Positions 17,314 through 25,440 of a DNA stretch of 64,000 nt are shown here, piece after piece. The notes beneath the pieces are model-generated. The model was not told the origin of the DNA, ran no database searches, and worked only from the letters and a program-made list of their open reading frames with translations. The stretch is from Acetobacter lovaniensis (GTDB lineage Bacteria; Pseudomonadota; Alphaproteobacteria; Acetobacterales; Acetobacteraceae). A program made the translations under genes and the position numbers. The first letter of the stretch is position 1. The number at the start of each line of letters is the position of its first letter. The stretch is from positions 1 through 64,000 of the forward strand of contig NZ_JACHIE010000005.1 of NCBI RefSeq assembly GCF_014207635.1, read 5' to 3'.

Positions 17314-18343
17314 GGCGTATTTCCACTGTGGCTGTGGCTCCAAGCCGTAGCAGTTGCGGGTTGGCATGCTCCAGCCTGATCCGGACAGGAAAGCGCTGGG
17401 CTACATGCACCCAGTCCATCTCCCGCGGGACAAAGGGCAAAGCGCGGCTCAGACCCGCAGAATCAGCGGATAACACTCCCCAGCCAATGCTTTCCACATG
17501 GCCGCGTATGGGGGTGGTTCTGTTGATCATGGAGTAAACCGTGGCGCAGTCGCCCGGGTGAATGGCGTGGAGCGTGCCTTCACGCATGTTGGCGGTAACA
17601 AACCAGCCGTCATTGGCGATGAGCGTAAACAGCACCTGCGAGGGTATCAGAACTTCCCCCGGAATAACCCGCAGGCTGGTAACATAACCATCTGCGGGGG
17701 CCGTAACGGTGGTCTGGCGCAGGGCGTAACGGGCTTGGGCCAGCGTGGCCTCGGCCACTTGCCGGGCCGCAATGGAGCTGTTCAGGTCCCCAACAGCAAC
17801 CTGTGCCGCTGTGGCCTGCTGGTGGCTCTGGTCCAGTGTAATACCCGAATCATGCAGGGCGACCTGAGCCTGATCATATTGCTGCCACGGAATATAGGAT
17901 TTGCTGGCAAGCGGGCGCAGGCGCTCTACGGTGCGGGCGGCAAGGTCGTGGTTGGTCTTGGCCCGGAGAGCCTGATTTCTGGCAATGTCGGCATTGGCGG
18001 CTTCTACCGCAACCAGACGCTGCTGCTGCTCCACTCCGGCCTGTGTCAGCGCCAGCCCGGCTGTGGCCTGTTGCACGGCCAGAGTATAGGGTTCGGGGTC
18101 CAGTTGATAAAGCACATCCCCTTTTTTGACCGACTGGTTGACATGCACATTCAAAGCCTGCAACCGCCCGCCAACTGTGGAGGCAATATGCACCAGCTCG
18201 GCATCCACCGTTCCGCTATCGGTGGAGGGGTAGGATTCATCCTGCCCCAGAACGTAGTAGCCAAGGGCAGAGGCCGCCGCAATGCAGAGCACAGCCACGG
18301 CAAGACCAATGGGATTGCGGTTGGAAAGGGATATTTTTTTCAT
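17294..18343 (-). CDS. HlyD/EmrA-type periplasmic adaptor, MdtN-like
   Basis: Membrane-fusion protein of 349 aa linking the FUSC pump to the TolC-type channel. It has an N-terminal membrane anchor (residues 12-32), a biotinyl-lipoyl-like half (STVGGRLQALNVHVNQSVKKGDVLYQLDP, split here by a helical hairpin at about 85-195) and the second half TVTAPADGYVTSL.VIPGEVL, then a beta-barrel domain. The gene is three bases from the small lipoprotein gene and overlaps the FUSC gene. The order lipoprotein-adaptor-FUSC-OMF matches ytcA-mdtN-mdtO-mdtP of E. coli. Substrates are unknown. Confidence 0.88.
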   Translation of the reverse strand: MKKISLSNRNPIGLAVAVLCIAAASALGYYVLGQDESYPSTDSGTVDAELVHIASTVGGRLQALNVHVNQSVKKGDVLYQLDPEPYTLAVQQATAGLALTQAGVEQQQRLVAVEAANADIARNQALRAKTNHDLAARTVERLRPLASKSYIPWQQYDQAQVALHDSGITLDQSHQQATAAQVAVGDLNSSIAARQVAEATLAQARYALRQTTVTAPADGYVTSLRVIPGEVLIPSQVLFTLIANDGWFVTANMREGTLHAIHPGDCATVYSMINRTTPIRGHVESIGWGVLSADSAGLSRALPFVPREMDWVHVAQRFPVRIRLEHANPQLLRLGATATVEIRHGAACD

Positions 18344-18346
18344 GCG

Positions 18347-18619
18347 TTACGGCCCAAATGCCAAAAGCCAGAACAGCAGGCCCGTTATGGTGCCAAGCGA
18401 GACATAGGTGAACAGCCGCAGGCGGAGCAGGGCGTCGATATCCGTGGCAAGGAACAGCACGCGCAAACCTACCGCCACCAGAATGCCCAGAAGGCCACAG
18501 AGCATCCAACTGGGGAAGTAGGCTCCAGCCAGTGGAAAAGACGGTGCGCCCGCAATCTTGCACCCTGCCAGAGGCAGAAGCAGAACAGGTATGGCGCGCT
18601 GAAGGGAACGGTAGCGCAT
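18347..18619 (-). CDS. YtcA-like small membrane lipoprotein
   Basis: From ATG 18619 the 90-residue product has a lipoprotein signal with lipobox LAGC (Cys20). It continues APSFPL.GAYFPSWMLCGLLGI with two membrane helices (about 35-58 and 68-88), the pattern of the YtcA family that accompanies MdtNOP-type efflux systems. It is the first gene of the efflux operon and ends three bases before the adaptor start. Its biochemical role is unknown. Confidence 0.75.
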   Translation of the reverse strand: MRYRSLQRAIPVLLLPLAGCKIAGAPSFPLAGAYFPSWMLCGLLGILVAVGLRVLFLATDIDALLRLRLFTYVSLGTITGLLFWLLAFGP

Positions 18620-18757
18620 GATTATGGCATTAGGACGTGAACATGCTTTTACTGTCAAGAAAATGCAGTCATTATGAGTATTTATGTGTCATTTCTTGGG
18701 TAAGAGATTAAGTGTTGACATGATATTAACCTACTCTCAGAGGGCAGAGGTAAAGTA

Positions 18758-19576
18758 ATGACGCAGAATGTCATACAGCAGCGCGTGGAACTTGCACGCA
18801 AGGGCGCCTACCCCAAGGTTATTGGCCGTATGGCGTCTGGCTGGCTGGTGGTGGCCGATACACAACCGGTGGCAGGATACTGCATTTTGCTGGCAGACCC
18901 CGCCGTGCCCAGTGTGAATGACCTGCAAGGCCAGCAGCGGCTGGACTATCTGCAGGATGTTGTGCGGGTAGGGGATGCGTTGCTTGAGGTTACGGGGGCT
19001 GCGCGGATCAATTACGAAACATGGTGTAATCAGGCGCCATCGCTGCACACCCATATTGTGCCACGCTATGCAACGGAACCGCAGGCCCAGCGATTACTGC
19101 CTCTCTGTGTGGCGTATGATATTGCGCAGGCGCGACCGTTCGATCTGGCAGAGGATGCGGCATTCATGCAAAAAATGCGCAACGTTTTGGGGATTGGTCC
19201 CGTAGAGGAGAATGCAATGTCTGGCGGATTGACATTATATGGCATTAAAAATTGCGATACCGTGCGCAAGGCCCGCAACTGGCTGGAAGAGCACGATGTT
19301 GCGTATGTTTTCCATGATTTCAAACTGGCAGGCGTTACCGCGCAGCAACTGGAGGCGTGGGCCGCTCAGGTCGGGTGGGAAAAACTGCTGAACAAGGCGG
19401 GCACAACGTTCAGAAAGCTGCCTGATGGGGATAAGGCCGATTTGACAGAAAAGCGCGCCATAGCCCTTATGGCCGTCCATCCGACACTGATCAAACGCCC
19501 GGTGCTTGAAACACAGCAGGGTTTGCAGGTGGGCTTTAAGCCGGAGCTCTACGCTGCGGCGTTGGGTAAAAGCTAG
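18758..19576 (+). CDS. HIT-domain protein fused to Spx/YffB (ArsC-like) domain
   Basis: One continuous 272-residue frame with two unrelated domains. Residues 1-150 resemble the HIT nucleotide-hydrolase superfamily: GYCILLADP, NYETWCNQAPSLHTHIVPRY, a H-x-H-x-x motif in place of the full histidine triad. Residues 154-272 are an ArsC/Spx-type thioredoxin-fold protein (LYGIKNCDTVRKARNWL, Cys near 166; T.FRKLPDGDK; PTLIKRPVLE), closest to YffB. ATG 19217 at the junction is preceded by GAGGAG at ideal spacing, so the second domain may also be made separately. Either a stop codon between two genes was lost or this is a real fusion with an internal start. A bidirectional terminator follows. Confidence 0.8.
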   Translation: MTQNVIQQRVELARKGAYPKVIGRMASGWLVVADTQPVAGYCILLADPAVPSVNDLQGQQRLDYLQDVVRVGDALLEVTGAARINYETWCNQAPSLHTHIVPRYATEPQAQRLLPLCVAYDIAQARPFDLAEDAAFMQKMRNVLGIGPVEENAMSGGLTLYGIKNCDTVRKARNWLEEHDVAYVFHDFKLAGVTAQQLEAWAAQVGWEKLLNKAGTTFRKLPDGDKADLTEKRAIALMAVHPTLIKRPVLETQQGLQVGFKPELYAAALGKS

Positions 19577-19591
19577 GCAGGTAAAAGCAGA

Positions 19592-19635
19592 CTGCCGCCC
19601 GGCCTATTATAAGCCGGGCGGCAGGGCAATTTTTA
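19592..19635. terminator. Bidirectional terminator between convergent genes
   Basis: A perfect 12-bp stem (19592-19603 with 19613-19624) lies between the convergent HIT fusion gene and bfr. It is followed by T-rich sequence on the plus strand and a short T run on the minus strand. Confidence 0.85.
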
Positions 19636-20118
19636 TTCCTGCTCAGGAGCGGAAGCGGAGTTGAGCTGGATGTAGCGTTCAATACCGATCTGCTTGATCA
19701 GGTCGAACTGGCGGTCAATGAAGTCTTCATGTTCTTCTTCATTGGATAGGATCTTCAGCAGCAGGTCGCGGGATACGAAGTCACGCACGCTTTCGCAATA
19801 CGCAATGCCTTCGCGCAGATCGCTCATGGCCTTTTCTTCCAGCTTCATGTCGCATTCAAGGATTTCCTTGACGTCCTGACCGATCAGAATCGTGTTCAGG
19901 CGCTGCACGTTGGGCAGGCCGCCCAGATACAGAATGCGTTCGATCAGCCAGTCGGCGTGACGCATTTCCTCAATGGATTCTTCGTATTCTTTTTTGCCCA
20001 GCAGGGTCACGCCCCAATGGCGCAGGGTGCGGGCATGCAGAAAATACTGGTTGATGGCGGTCAGCTCATTGGTGAGCTGGATGTTCAGGTGTTCAATAAC
20101 TTTAGGGTCTTTGACCAT
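19633..20118 (-). CDS. bfr: Bacterioferritin
   Basis: Iron-storage protein forming a 24-subunit shell with haem between subunits. The 161 aa show the four-helix ferritin fold: ferroxidase ligands Glu18 (LTNELTAINQY), Glu51 and His54 (EEMRHADWL), Glu94, Glu127 and His130 (SNEEEHEDF), plus haem-ligand Met52. The length is standard. The gene is single and the upstream region carries a possible Fur-type site. Nothing is missing, so it should be an active ferroxidase. Confidence 0.96.
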   Translation of the reverse strand: MVKDPKVIEHLNIQLTNELTAINQYFLHARTLRHWGVTLLGKKEYEESIEEMRHADWLIERILYLGGLPNVQRLNTILIGQDVKEILECDMKLEEKAMSDLREGIAYCESVRDFVSRDLLLKILSNEEEHEDFIDRQFDLIKQIGIERYIQLNSASAPEQE

Positions 20119-20212
20119 GATGATTTACTCTCGATCACAAAGGAACTGGAACAAAGCATATTATAAGAGATAGCGTGCCGCAAACAAAAAAATGTGAAAA
20201 ATCAAATTGTTT

Positions 20213-20236
20213 TGGAAAAATAATTATCACTTGCAA
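20213..20236 (-). promoter_or_regulatory. Possible Fur-type iron box upstream of bfr
   Basis: On the minus strand the sequence TTGCAAGTGATAATTATTTTT lies about 100 bases upstream of bfr and resembles the TGATAATTATT-type half-sites of Fur boxes. The match is partial and the surrounding DNA is AT-rich, so this is tentative. Confidence 0.3.
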
Positions 20237-20283
20237 TAGATTTTCATCTAAATGCGAGTGATACGCACATATTTCCGTTACTT

Positions 20284-21282
20284 TTATTTATTCTCAAGTG
20301 CGAGTGGAAGAGATTTCCGTATTTCATTAGAGTAATTCGCATCTGGCACGGCATTTGCGGGGCGCATTATTCGGCTGAGGTTATGGAGCGTTGCAAAATC
20401 ATAATGTGTGTTCAGCAATCCCAGATCGTAGGCGAGGGAGGCCGTGTACCCGCTCAACAGTACTCGCCAGTCCAGCCTGTAACGGGTCCGGGCGTTGGCG
20501 CGGGCCAGAATCTCGGTCGTGCAGTTGTCCATAAGCGTGTTGTACCACCGTGGGGTGGTGGTGAGTTTGTGTATTTCCGTCAGGTAGTTTTTAAAAACGG
20601 TTTCTCGGGTCTGGGCAGAGAGTTCCAGCCGGTAAAGATACACACGCTCCTTGCGGATATCCGTGCGCACACCAATCAGGTCACGTTCATCGGCGGTAAC
20701 GTAGGTCAGTTCATAGTGATGGAAAAAACCGGCGATGGTGGAATAGGAAAACTTTTTCTGGCGGCGTGTTTCAATGGAAACAGCAAGGTGGCGGCCATCA
20801 TCAAACCCGAAGGACAGGAACACATGGGCAATACTTTCTCCCGCCCAGTAGGATGTTATCAGGTCTATGGTGGCAAGGTGGTCCAGATCAAAATCCGCGT
20901 TGTAATAGTGTGGGGTATAATCGGTTTCGGTTTTATAGGTAAAATTCCGGATGTTGCGCACATGGACCATGCGGCCATCCTGTATGGCATCGGCCAGCAC
21001 GGCATATTCCCCGGCCCATTCCCGGTTATTGCTGGGACGGTTGGTGCAGAACCATATGGTAAAACACGCACAAAGCCCGCAGAGGGCTGCAATACGGCGC
21101 ACGGGCTGGCGGATGCAGGATGTTGCTCCAAAAAGCAGCCCGCACAGGCTGGTTGCTCCAAGGCGCAGCAGATCGGGTTCAAGTGTGGAATAATAAAAGG
21201 CCGCACAGGCATAAGCCGCAAAAATCAGGGTTATGGCGGTTAGTTTCCATGGTCTTTTGTGGCGGCTGCGGTGTTTGCGCAT
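20284..21282 (-). CDS. DUF4105 (Lnb-like N-terminal domain) membrane protein
   Basis: From ATG 21282 the product is 332 aa. About three membrane helices lie in residues 10-85, followed by a periplasmic DUF4105 domain (about 115-310) with HVFLSFGFDDGRHLAVSIE, then the family signature YNTLMDNCTT near residue 265. This domain includes an acyl-transfer/protease-like NlpC-P60-related Cys (in DNCTT) and is related to the catalytic part of Lnb lipoprotein N-acyltransferases; activity here is inferred. It starts two bases after the stop of the large hydrolase gene, so the two form an operon. Confidence 0.75.
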   Translation of the reverse strand: MRKHRSRHKRPWKLTAITLIFAAYACAAFYYSTLEPDLLRLGATSLCGLLFGATSCIRQPVRRIAALCGLCACFTIWFCTNRPSNNREWAGEYAVLADAIQDGRMVHVRNIRNFTYKTETDYTPHYYNADFDLDHLATIDLITSYWAGESIAHVFLSFGFDDGRHLAVSIETRRQKKFSYSTIAGFFHHYELTYVTADERDLIGVRTDIRKERVYLYRLELSAQTRETVFKNYLTEIHKLTTTPRWYNTLMDNCTTEILARANARTRYRLDWRVLLSGYTASLAYDLGLLNTHYDFATLHNLSRIMRPANAVPDANYSNEIRKSLPLALENK

Positions 21283-21284
21283 GA

Positions 21285-23240
21285 TTAGGGTTTTGCCCAT
21301 GTGGTGGGGATGACATAATCCCCACCAATACGCATGATATTGATGTGGTTTATATCTCCCTTGACGTGCAGGTCAGGTATTGTAGCAGCCAGTTGTTGCA
21401 GCAGAATACGGCGTACTTCAGCAATTGTAATAGGGTTGGCCTGTGTGGAATGGCCCGAATTGCGCACAACCAGTTCGCTCTGCACCCGTGGGTCATGCGC
21501 GCTGGCGTAAGCCACGACACCATCATCCGCATTATCCAGCGCTCCATTGCCCAGTACGGGAATAATGGAGTGGCTCTGCACATCAGGAGCAACAGGAACA
21601 GTGGCCAGAGCCTGTATGAATGCGCTGCGGGGGGACATGCCATAAACGCTGCCAAAGCGGCTTGGGCTCATATCCACTTTGAGCGCGCCAGCATTACCCT
21701 TCAGAACCTGCTGGGTTACTTCCGTAATGGTTGCGGGAAAGGTGACCATGCGCCCGATAAGATGGGCAATGGAAAAGTCTGCCAGGTAACTGCCATGTTG
21801 TGGCGTGGAAATAAACACAACACTTCTGACTTCGGGCATGGGAGTGGGAAAAAGAGCCTGTTGCAGAAACTGCCGGACATCGGGCGAAAGATGGAGGCTG
21901 GAAAGCGCGCGGTGGGTCAGCCCGTTCCACAGGGTATCATGCGGGTCAATCGCCAGCATTTTTGCCAGAAGCCCACCCTGGCTGTGTCCGATCAGGGTAA
22001 TCTGTCCCAGTGCCGGGTCTGCCTGCGTGCCGCCAAGGTCATGGATGGTGCGGTTCAGCGCATCGCGGAGTTGCAGGGCGGAATAGGGGATGGGATTGCC
22101 CGTGGCGTAGGAGAAAAACCAGAATTCATAATGCGCGCGTATCTGCGGGTCTTCGAGCAGGTCATTGACCATATCCGCCCAGCGTCCGGGGCTGGAGGCC
22201 GTGCCATGCACCAGCACAACGGGCATATGACCATACTGGTGGGGTTCTATGGCAATAAGCTGCGCGCGTTTGTTAAAGAGATTGCCATCCAGAAAACCCT
22301 TGTATTCCACAGACCAGTCAACCGCATTGCTCAGGCTGATCGCGCGGGAGGCGGTCTGGTCATATTGCAGGGGGATAACGCCGTCTGTGGTGGGCAGGCT
22401 GCTTGTTGCGTCAATGGTTGCCAGTGTCAGGCGCGCATCAATATGGTTTGTAAAAATCTGCTCGCGTGGATTGGGAATTTCCAGAAGAAGGTTGACGGGA
22501 ATACGCAGCTTGTCGGTAATGGAAAAGGAAATCTGGCTATTGGCTGGAGGGTGGGGCACTGCTGACAGAGGTACTCCTAGCCCCGCTCTGCGATAGATGT
22601 TTTTTATTCCATGCACCGAGAGGCGCGCCGTGGGGCGGAAGTCGGTCAGCGTATAGCCGTACCATTCCGTCTGCTCGGGGGTGGTGGAAAGGTCCAGCGT
22701 GCCAAAGGGCAGCGTCCAGCGTTGTGGTGCCACCTCCACAGGGCTGCCCAGAGCTTCGGTCAGGCCAAACATGTAAAGATCACACGCCTGACGGAAATGC
22801 ACGTCATACGGGTTGGGTTTTGCGTTCTCCGGCCCGTTGGGGTTCAGGTAGGCGTACGCATACAGGGCTGCCGCCATAAAGGCCGCACGGTCCGTGTGCT
22901 GGCGGGCCAGCAGGTAATTCAGCTCCGCAAGGGCAAAAAGCTGGTCCTGTAGATCGGGGGTGTAAAACTGTGCCTGTGTGCTGGCGCGCAGGATGGCCAA
23001 AGCCTGTTCCGGATTTTTCTTCCATCTGGTTAACAGGTTCTGGCGTTCAAGCACAATACGGGTGGTATTGCTCAGTTTCTGCCCGCTCAGTGTGCTCTGG
23101 CTGCGTTCCTTGTAACTGTCCGTCAGGCTCAGGCGCTGCACCGTAACGGGGGCTGCACAGCCTGAAACAGCCAGACAGACAGCCACCCACGCAAAACGGG
23201 AAGACAGAGTGCTGGATAAAGTGCTGGAAAAGGCGGGCAT
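21285..23240 (-). CDS. Large alpha/beta-hydrolase lipoprotein
   Basis: Probable envelope lipase or esterase, 651 aa. A lipoprotein signal ends in the lipobox VSGC (Cys near residue 28). Residues 40-320 form a helical, then beta-rich domain that I do not recognise. Residues 335-600 carry an alpha/beta-hydrolase core: VVLVHGTASSPGRWADM (oxyanion region), nucleophile elbow GHSQGG, DDGVVAYASAH (candidate Asp) and NSGHS (candidate His). It is likely translated with the DUF4105 gene immediately downstream. The pairing suggests a joint role in envelope lipids or lipoproteins, which is inference. Confidence 0.75.
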   Translation of the reverse strand: MPAFSSTLSSTLSSRFAWVAVCLAVSGCAAPVTVQRLSLTDSYKERSQSTLSGQKLSNTTRIVLERQNLLTRWKKNPEQALAILRASTQAQFYTPDLQDQLFALAELNYLLARQHTDRAAFMAAALYAYAYLNPNGPENAKPNPYDVHFRQACDLYMFGLTEALGSPVEVAPQRWTLPFGTLDLSTTPEQTEWYGYTLTDFRPTARLSVHGIKNIYRRAGLGVPLSAVPHPPANSQISFSITDKLRIPVNLLLEIPNPREQIFTNHIDARLTLATIDATSSLPTTDGVIPLQYDQTASRAISLSNAVDWSVEYKGFLDGNLFNKRAQLIAIEPHQYGHMPVVLVHGTASSPGRWADMVNDLLEDPQIRAHYEFWFFSYATGNPIPYSALQLRDALNRTIHDLGGTQADPALGQITLIGHSQGGLLAKMLAIDPHDTLWNGLTHRALSSLHLSPDVRQFLQQALFPTPMPEVRSVVFISTPQHGSYLADFSIAHLIGRMVTFPATITEVTQQVLKGNAGALKVDMSPSRFGSVYGMSPRSAFIQALATVPVAPDVQSHSIIPVLGNGALDNADDGVVAYASAHDPRVQSELVVRNSGHSTQANPITIAEVRRILLQQLAATIPDLHVKGDINHINIMRIGGDYVIPTTWAKP

Positions 23241-23299
23241 CCGATTCTCGGTTTAAAATCGCGGTAAAATAATGCCTGATGGTGTAGGGTGTCAGCGCC

Positions 23300-23911
23300 A
23301 TGCTGGCAAATCCTGCACAGTCGTGGCCCAGTGCTGGAAAGGTTGGTCGGTTGAAGCTGCTTTGCTGTGCGTCTGCGCTGCCCGGTGTTGTGCGCAAGGG
23401 CGTGCTGCCCGATGGGGCTGAACGGGTTGCGCATGGTTATACCCCTCAAACCGCCGCAGCTTATTTGCCGTCCATGAACCAGTTAACGGTATTCTGCGCC
23501 CCCGATGTGGCCGTGCCGGATGGGCAAGGACATATCCTGCGGCCACAGGATGCCCTGCGGGACAGGGATTACGGTACGTGGGCGGGCACAGCCCTGCAAG
23601 CTCTGGACCTCGTGCAGCAACACGCCTTTTTAACCGATGATATTTTTGCCCCACCGGAGGGCGAGAGCTTTGTCGCAGCTTACCACAGAACGGCCCTTTG
23701 GCTGGACGGTATAAGCCGGACCCTGCCCGCAGCCGTGGTGCTGGCGCGGCCCGCCGTGGTGCGCAACCTGTTGCTGAAGGTCCTGTACCAAGGGGAGGGT
23801 GCAGTGGGCCTGTCCCATGCAGTCCGGGTGGATGTGCCGCCTCTGAGCTACAGCCTGATAAGCTGCCATGCGGGCCAGTGGCGCTTGGGTATGCTGGGGG
23901 TTCCGGCATAG
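23300..23911 (+). CDS. Degenerate histidine-phosphatase-like protein
   Basis: A 203-residue protein resembling the phosphoglycerate-mutase-like superfamily: RDRDYGTWAG (usual G.WAG), PPEGESFVAAYHRTALWLD (usual PGGES...R...W) and a later AVVRNLL. The N-terminal position of the catalytic RHG reads LKLLCCASALP, and the second catalytic histidine position reads LARPAVVRNLL, so both catalytic histidines appear absent. It may therefore be a pseudoenzyme. ATG 23300 starts the frame, divergent from the lipoprotein hydrolase. Because it sits just upstream of a cobalamin riboswitch, a CobC-like ancestor is conceivable but not shown. Confidence 0.6.
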   Translation: MLANPAQSWPSAGKVGRLKLLCCASALPGVVRKGVLPDGAERVAHGYTPQTAAAYLPSMNQLTVFCAPDVAVPDGQGHILRPQDALRDRDYGTWAGTALQALDLVQQHAFLTDDIFAPPEGESFVAAYHRTALWLDGISRTLPAAVVLARPAVVRNLLLKVLYQGEGAVGLSHAVRVDVPPLSYSLISCHAGQWRLGMLGVPA

Positions 23912-23967
23912 AGGGGGCCTGTTTTTTTGCTCGCGGTGGAGGACGCATGCCGCTATAGCCTGCCCCT

Positions 23968-24165
23968 GTTGGTCGAAGGTTCCGCGCGAGCGGATGAAAA
24001 GGGAACACCGTACGCTTCATCAGAAGTCAGTCGGAGACTGTACCCGCAACTGTAGGCAGTAGCTTCCATCCGTTGCCCCGGCAGGGGTGGCCACTGGTGC
24101 ATAACCGGGAAGGTAGGGTGTGTGGCGTATCTGCAAGTCAGGAGACCTGCCTTCGTCTTGCAAAC
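23968..24165 (+). promoter_or_regulatory. Cobalamin (AdoCbl) riboswitch
   Basis: All core elements of the B12 riboswitch are present in order: AAAAGGGAACACCGT, GACTGTACCCGCAACTGTA, GGCCACTG, CGGGAAGG and the B12 box AAGTCAGGAGACCTGCC ending at 24151. A short helix TGCAAG/CTTGCA (24132-24137 with 24157-24162) could be part of the expression platform. The first downstream gene starts at 24206, so the switch most likely lowers its expression when cobalamin is plentiful. Confidence 0.93.
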
Positions 24166-24205
24166 CATGCCACCGGGCGGGACTGACCGGGGGCTGAGAA
24201 GTCTT

Positions 24206-24646
24206 ATGTCACGCTATTTACCGCCGGGTTCTTATCCGCATGTTCCCTCGTGCTCCGCCTCTATTGCGAGTGGGGGGGAAAGTCTGCACCCTTTGCTGCG
24301 GCATCTGCTGCGTGTCGCCCCGGACCGGACCGAGGTTCTGGCTCTGTTCGGAGAGGCCCCGCAACTGGCTGAAGAAGCCGCCTTGCAGCAGGCCGGAGGG
24401 CAGATGCTTGAGATGTTTATGCCTGACGAGCCCTTATCTTACCGCGCGAGAGGCCAGCGGCTTGAGGTCCTCTTTCGCAGGATGCTGGAGCATGCGTTAA
24501 GTCTGGCCATAAACGCCCGTTGCGCACTGGGGCAGGCAGAAGAAGCCGAAAGACCCGCAACCCATGCCATGCTCATAGCCTATGTTGCCGCCCAACAGGT
24601 TGTTGGTGCGCGCCGCATGGCCATGGATTTGTATAACGGCAGATAG
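24206..24646 (+). CDS. Unrecognised protein under cobalamin riboswitch control
   Basis: From ATG 24206 (preceded by GAGAAG) the product is 146 aa with no signal peptide or membrane helix. It is Ala/Leu/Arg-rich and predicted helical from about residue 25 to the end, with a YRARGQRLEVLFRRMLEHALS segment split by charged residues. I do not recognise a family. It begins about 55 bases after the B12 box, so it is the direct target of the riboswitch, suggesting a role in cobalamin or cobalt supply, or replacement of a B12-dependent function. A LysE-type exporter gene follows 150 bases later and may share the transcript. Confidence 0.7.
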   Translation: MSRYLPPGSYPHVPSCSASIASGGESLHPLLRHLLRVAPDRTEVLALFGEAPQLAEEAALQQAGGQMLEMFMPDEPLSYRARGQRLEVLFRRMLEHALSLAINARCALGQAEEAERPATHAMLIAYVAAQQVVGARRMAMDLYNGR

Positions 24647-24795
24647 CGTTAGAGTGATCGCAGGCATTTTTTTGCCTATTGGCTTGGACTTTTTCTGGCT
24701 TTTGTTCTTTTTTAGCGCCCGGCACGCGTCACCCTACGGCGGATATGGCCCCTATGGTGGTGTGTGTTGTCCGATATACGATACAGGAACTGGTC

Positions 24796-25440
24796 ATGCC
24801 CCATGTTTTTTTGCCTTTACTGAGCTTTGCTGCCGCATGGGGTGTTCTGGTGCTGACACCAGGGACAGAAACCGCTCTTGTCATTCGTCTGGGCATGAAC
24901 GTGAGCTGCAAGGCAGCTCTGGGGGCTGCGTTGGGTACCGGTACGGGGCTAGCCATATGGGGGATGGGTACGGCGTTTGGTGTGAGCGCGCTGGTTGCGG
25001 CCTCTCCTACAGTATATTTAATGCTTGAATGGGCCGGGGCATTTTATCTGGCTTATCTGGGTATGCGTCTGCTGATGCCATCCGCTGGAAAGCACGATCA
25101 GGCGGTGGCGGAAGTTCAGGCGCGTTCTGTTGGCGGCATGGGGACTGGTTACCAGCGTGGACTGTTGACTACATGCCTTAACCCACTGGTTGGTGTGTTT
25201 GATCTGACGGCCTTTTCACAGTTTATTCCCGCAGGTGTGCATCGGGTCAGCTATTCTCTTCTGTTGGCAGGGGTGCAGGTGGTTATGGCTGTTGCCTGGT
25301 ATGCGCTTCTGGCCTGTCTGGCGTTTTCGCTCGGTCGTGTCCTGTCCACCCCCAGAGTGGTGCGCGCACTGGACATGCTTACAGCGGGAGTATTCTTCTT
25401 TTTTGCGTTCAGGCTTGTCATGAGTGGTATACCGTCCTGA
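24796..25440 (+). CDS. LysE/RhtB-family exporter
   Basis: Inner-membrane exporter of amino acids or similar small molecules. From ATG 24796 (AGGAA upstream) the product is 214 aa with about six membrane helices. It has the family features near the start (LTPGTETALVIRLGMN, G...G.G.G.A.W) and NPLVGVF in the middle where RhtB proteins have NPK. The longer in-frame ORF from 24679 adds a non-conserved N-terminus. It lies downstream of the riboswitch-controlled gene in the same direction, so cobalamin-linked expression is possible. Substrate unknown. Confidence 0.85.
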   Translation: MPHVFLPLLSFAAAWGVLVLTPGTETALVIRLGMNVSCKAALGAALGTGTGLAIWGMGTAFGVSALVAASPTVYLMLEWAGAFYLAYLGMRLLMPSAGKHDQAVAEVQARSVGGMGTGYQRGLLTTCLNPLVGVFDLTAFSQFIPAGVHRVSYSLLLAGVQVVMAVAWYALLACLAFSLGRVLSTPRVVRALDMLTAGVFFFFAFRLVMSGIPS

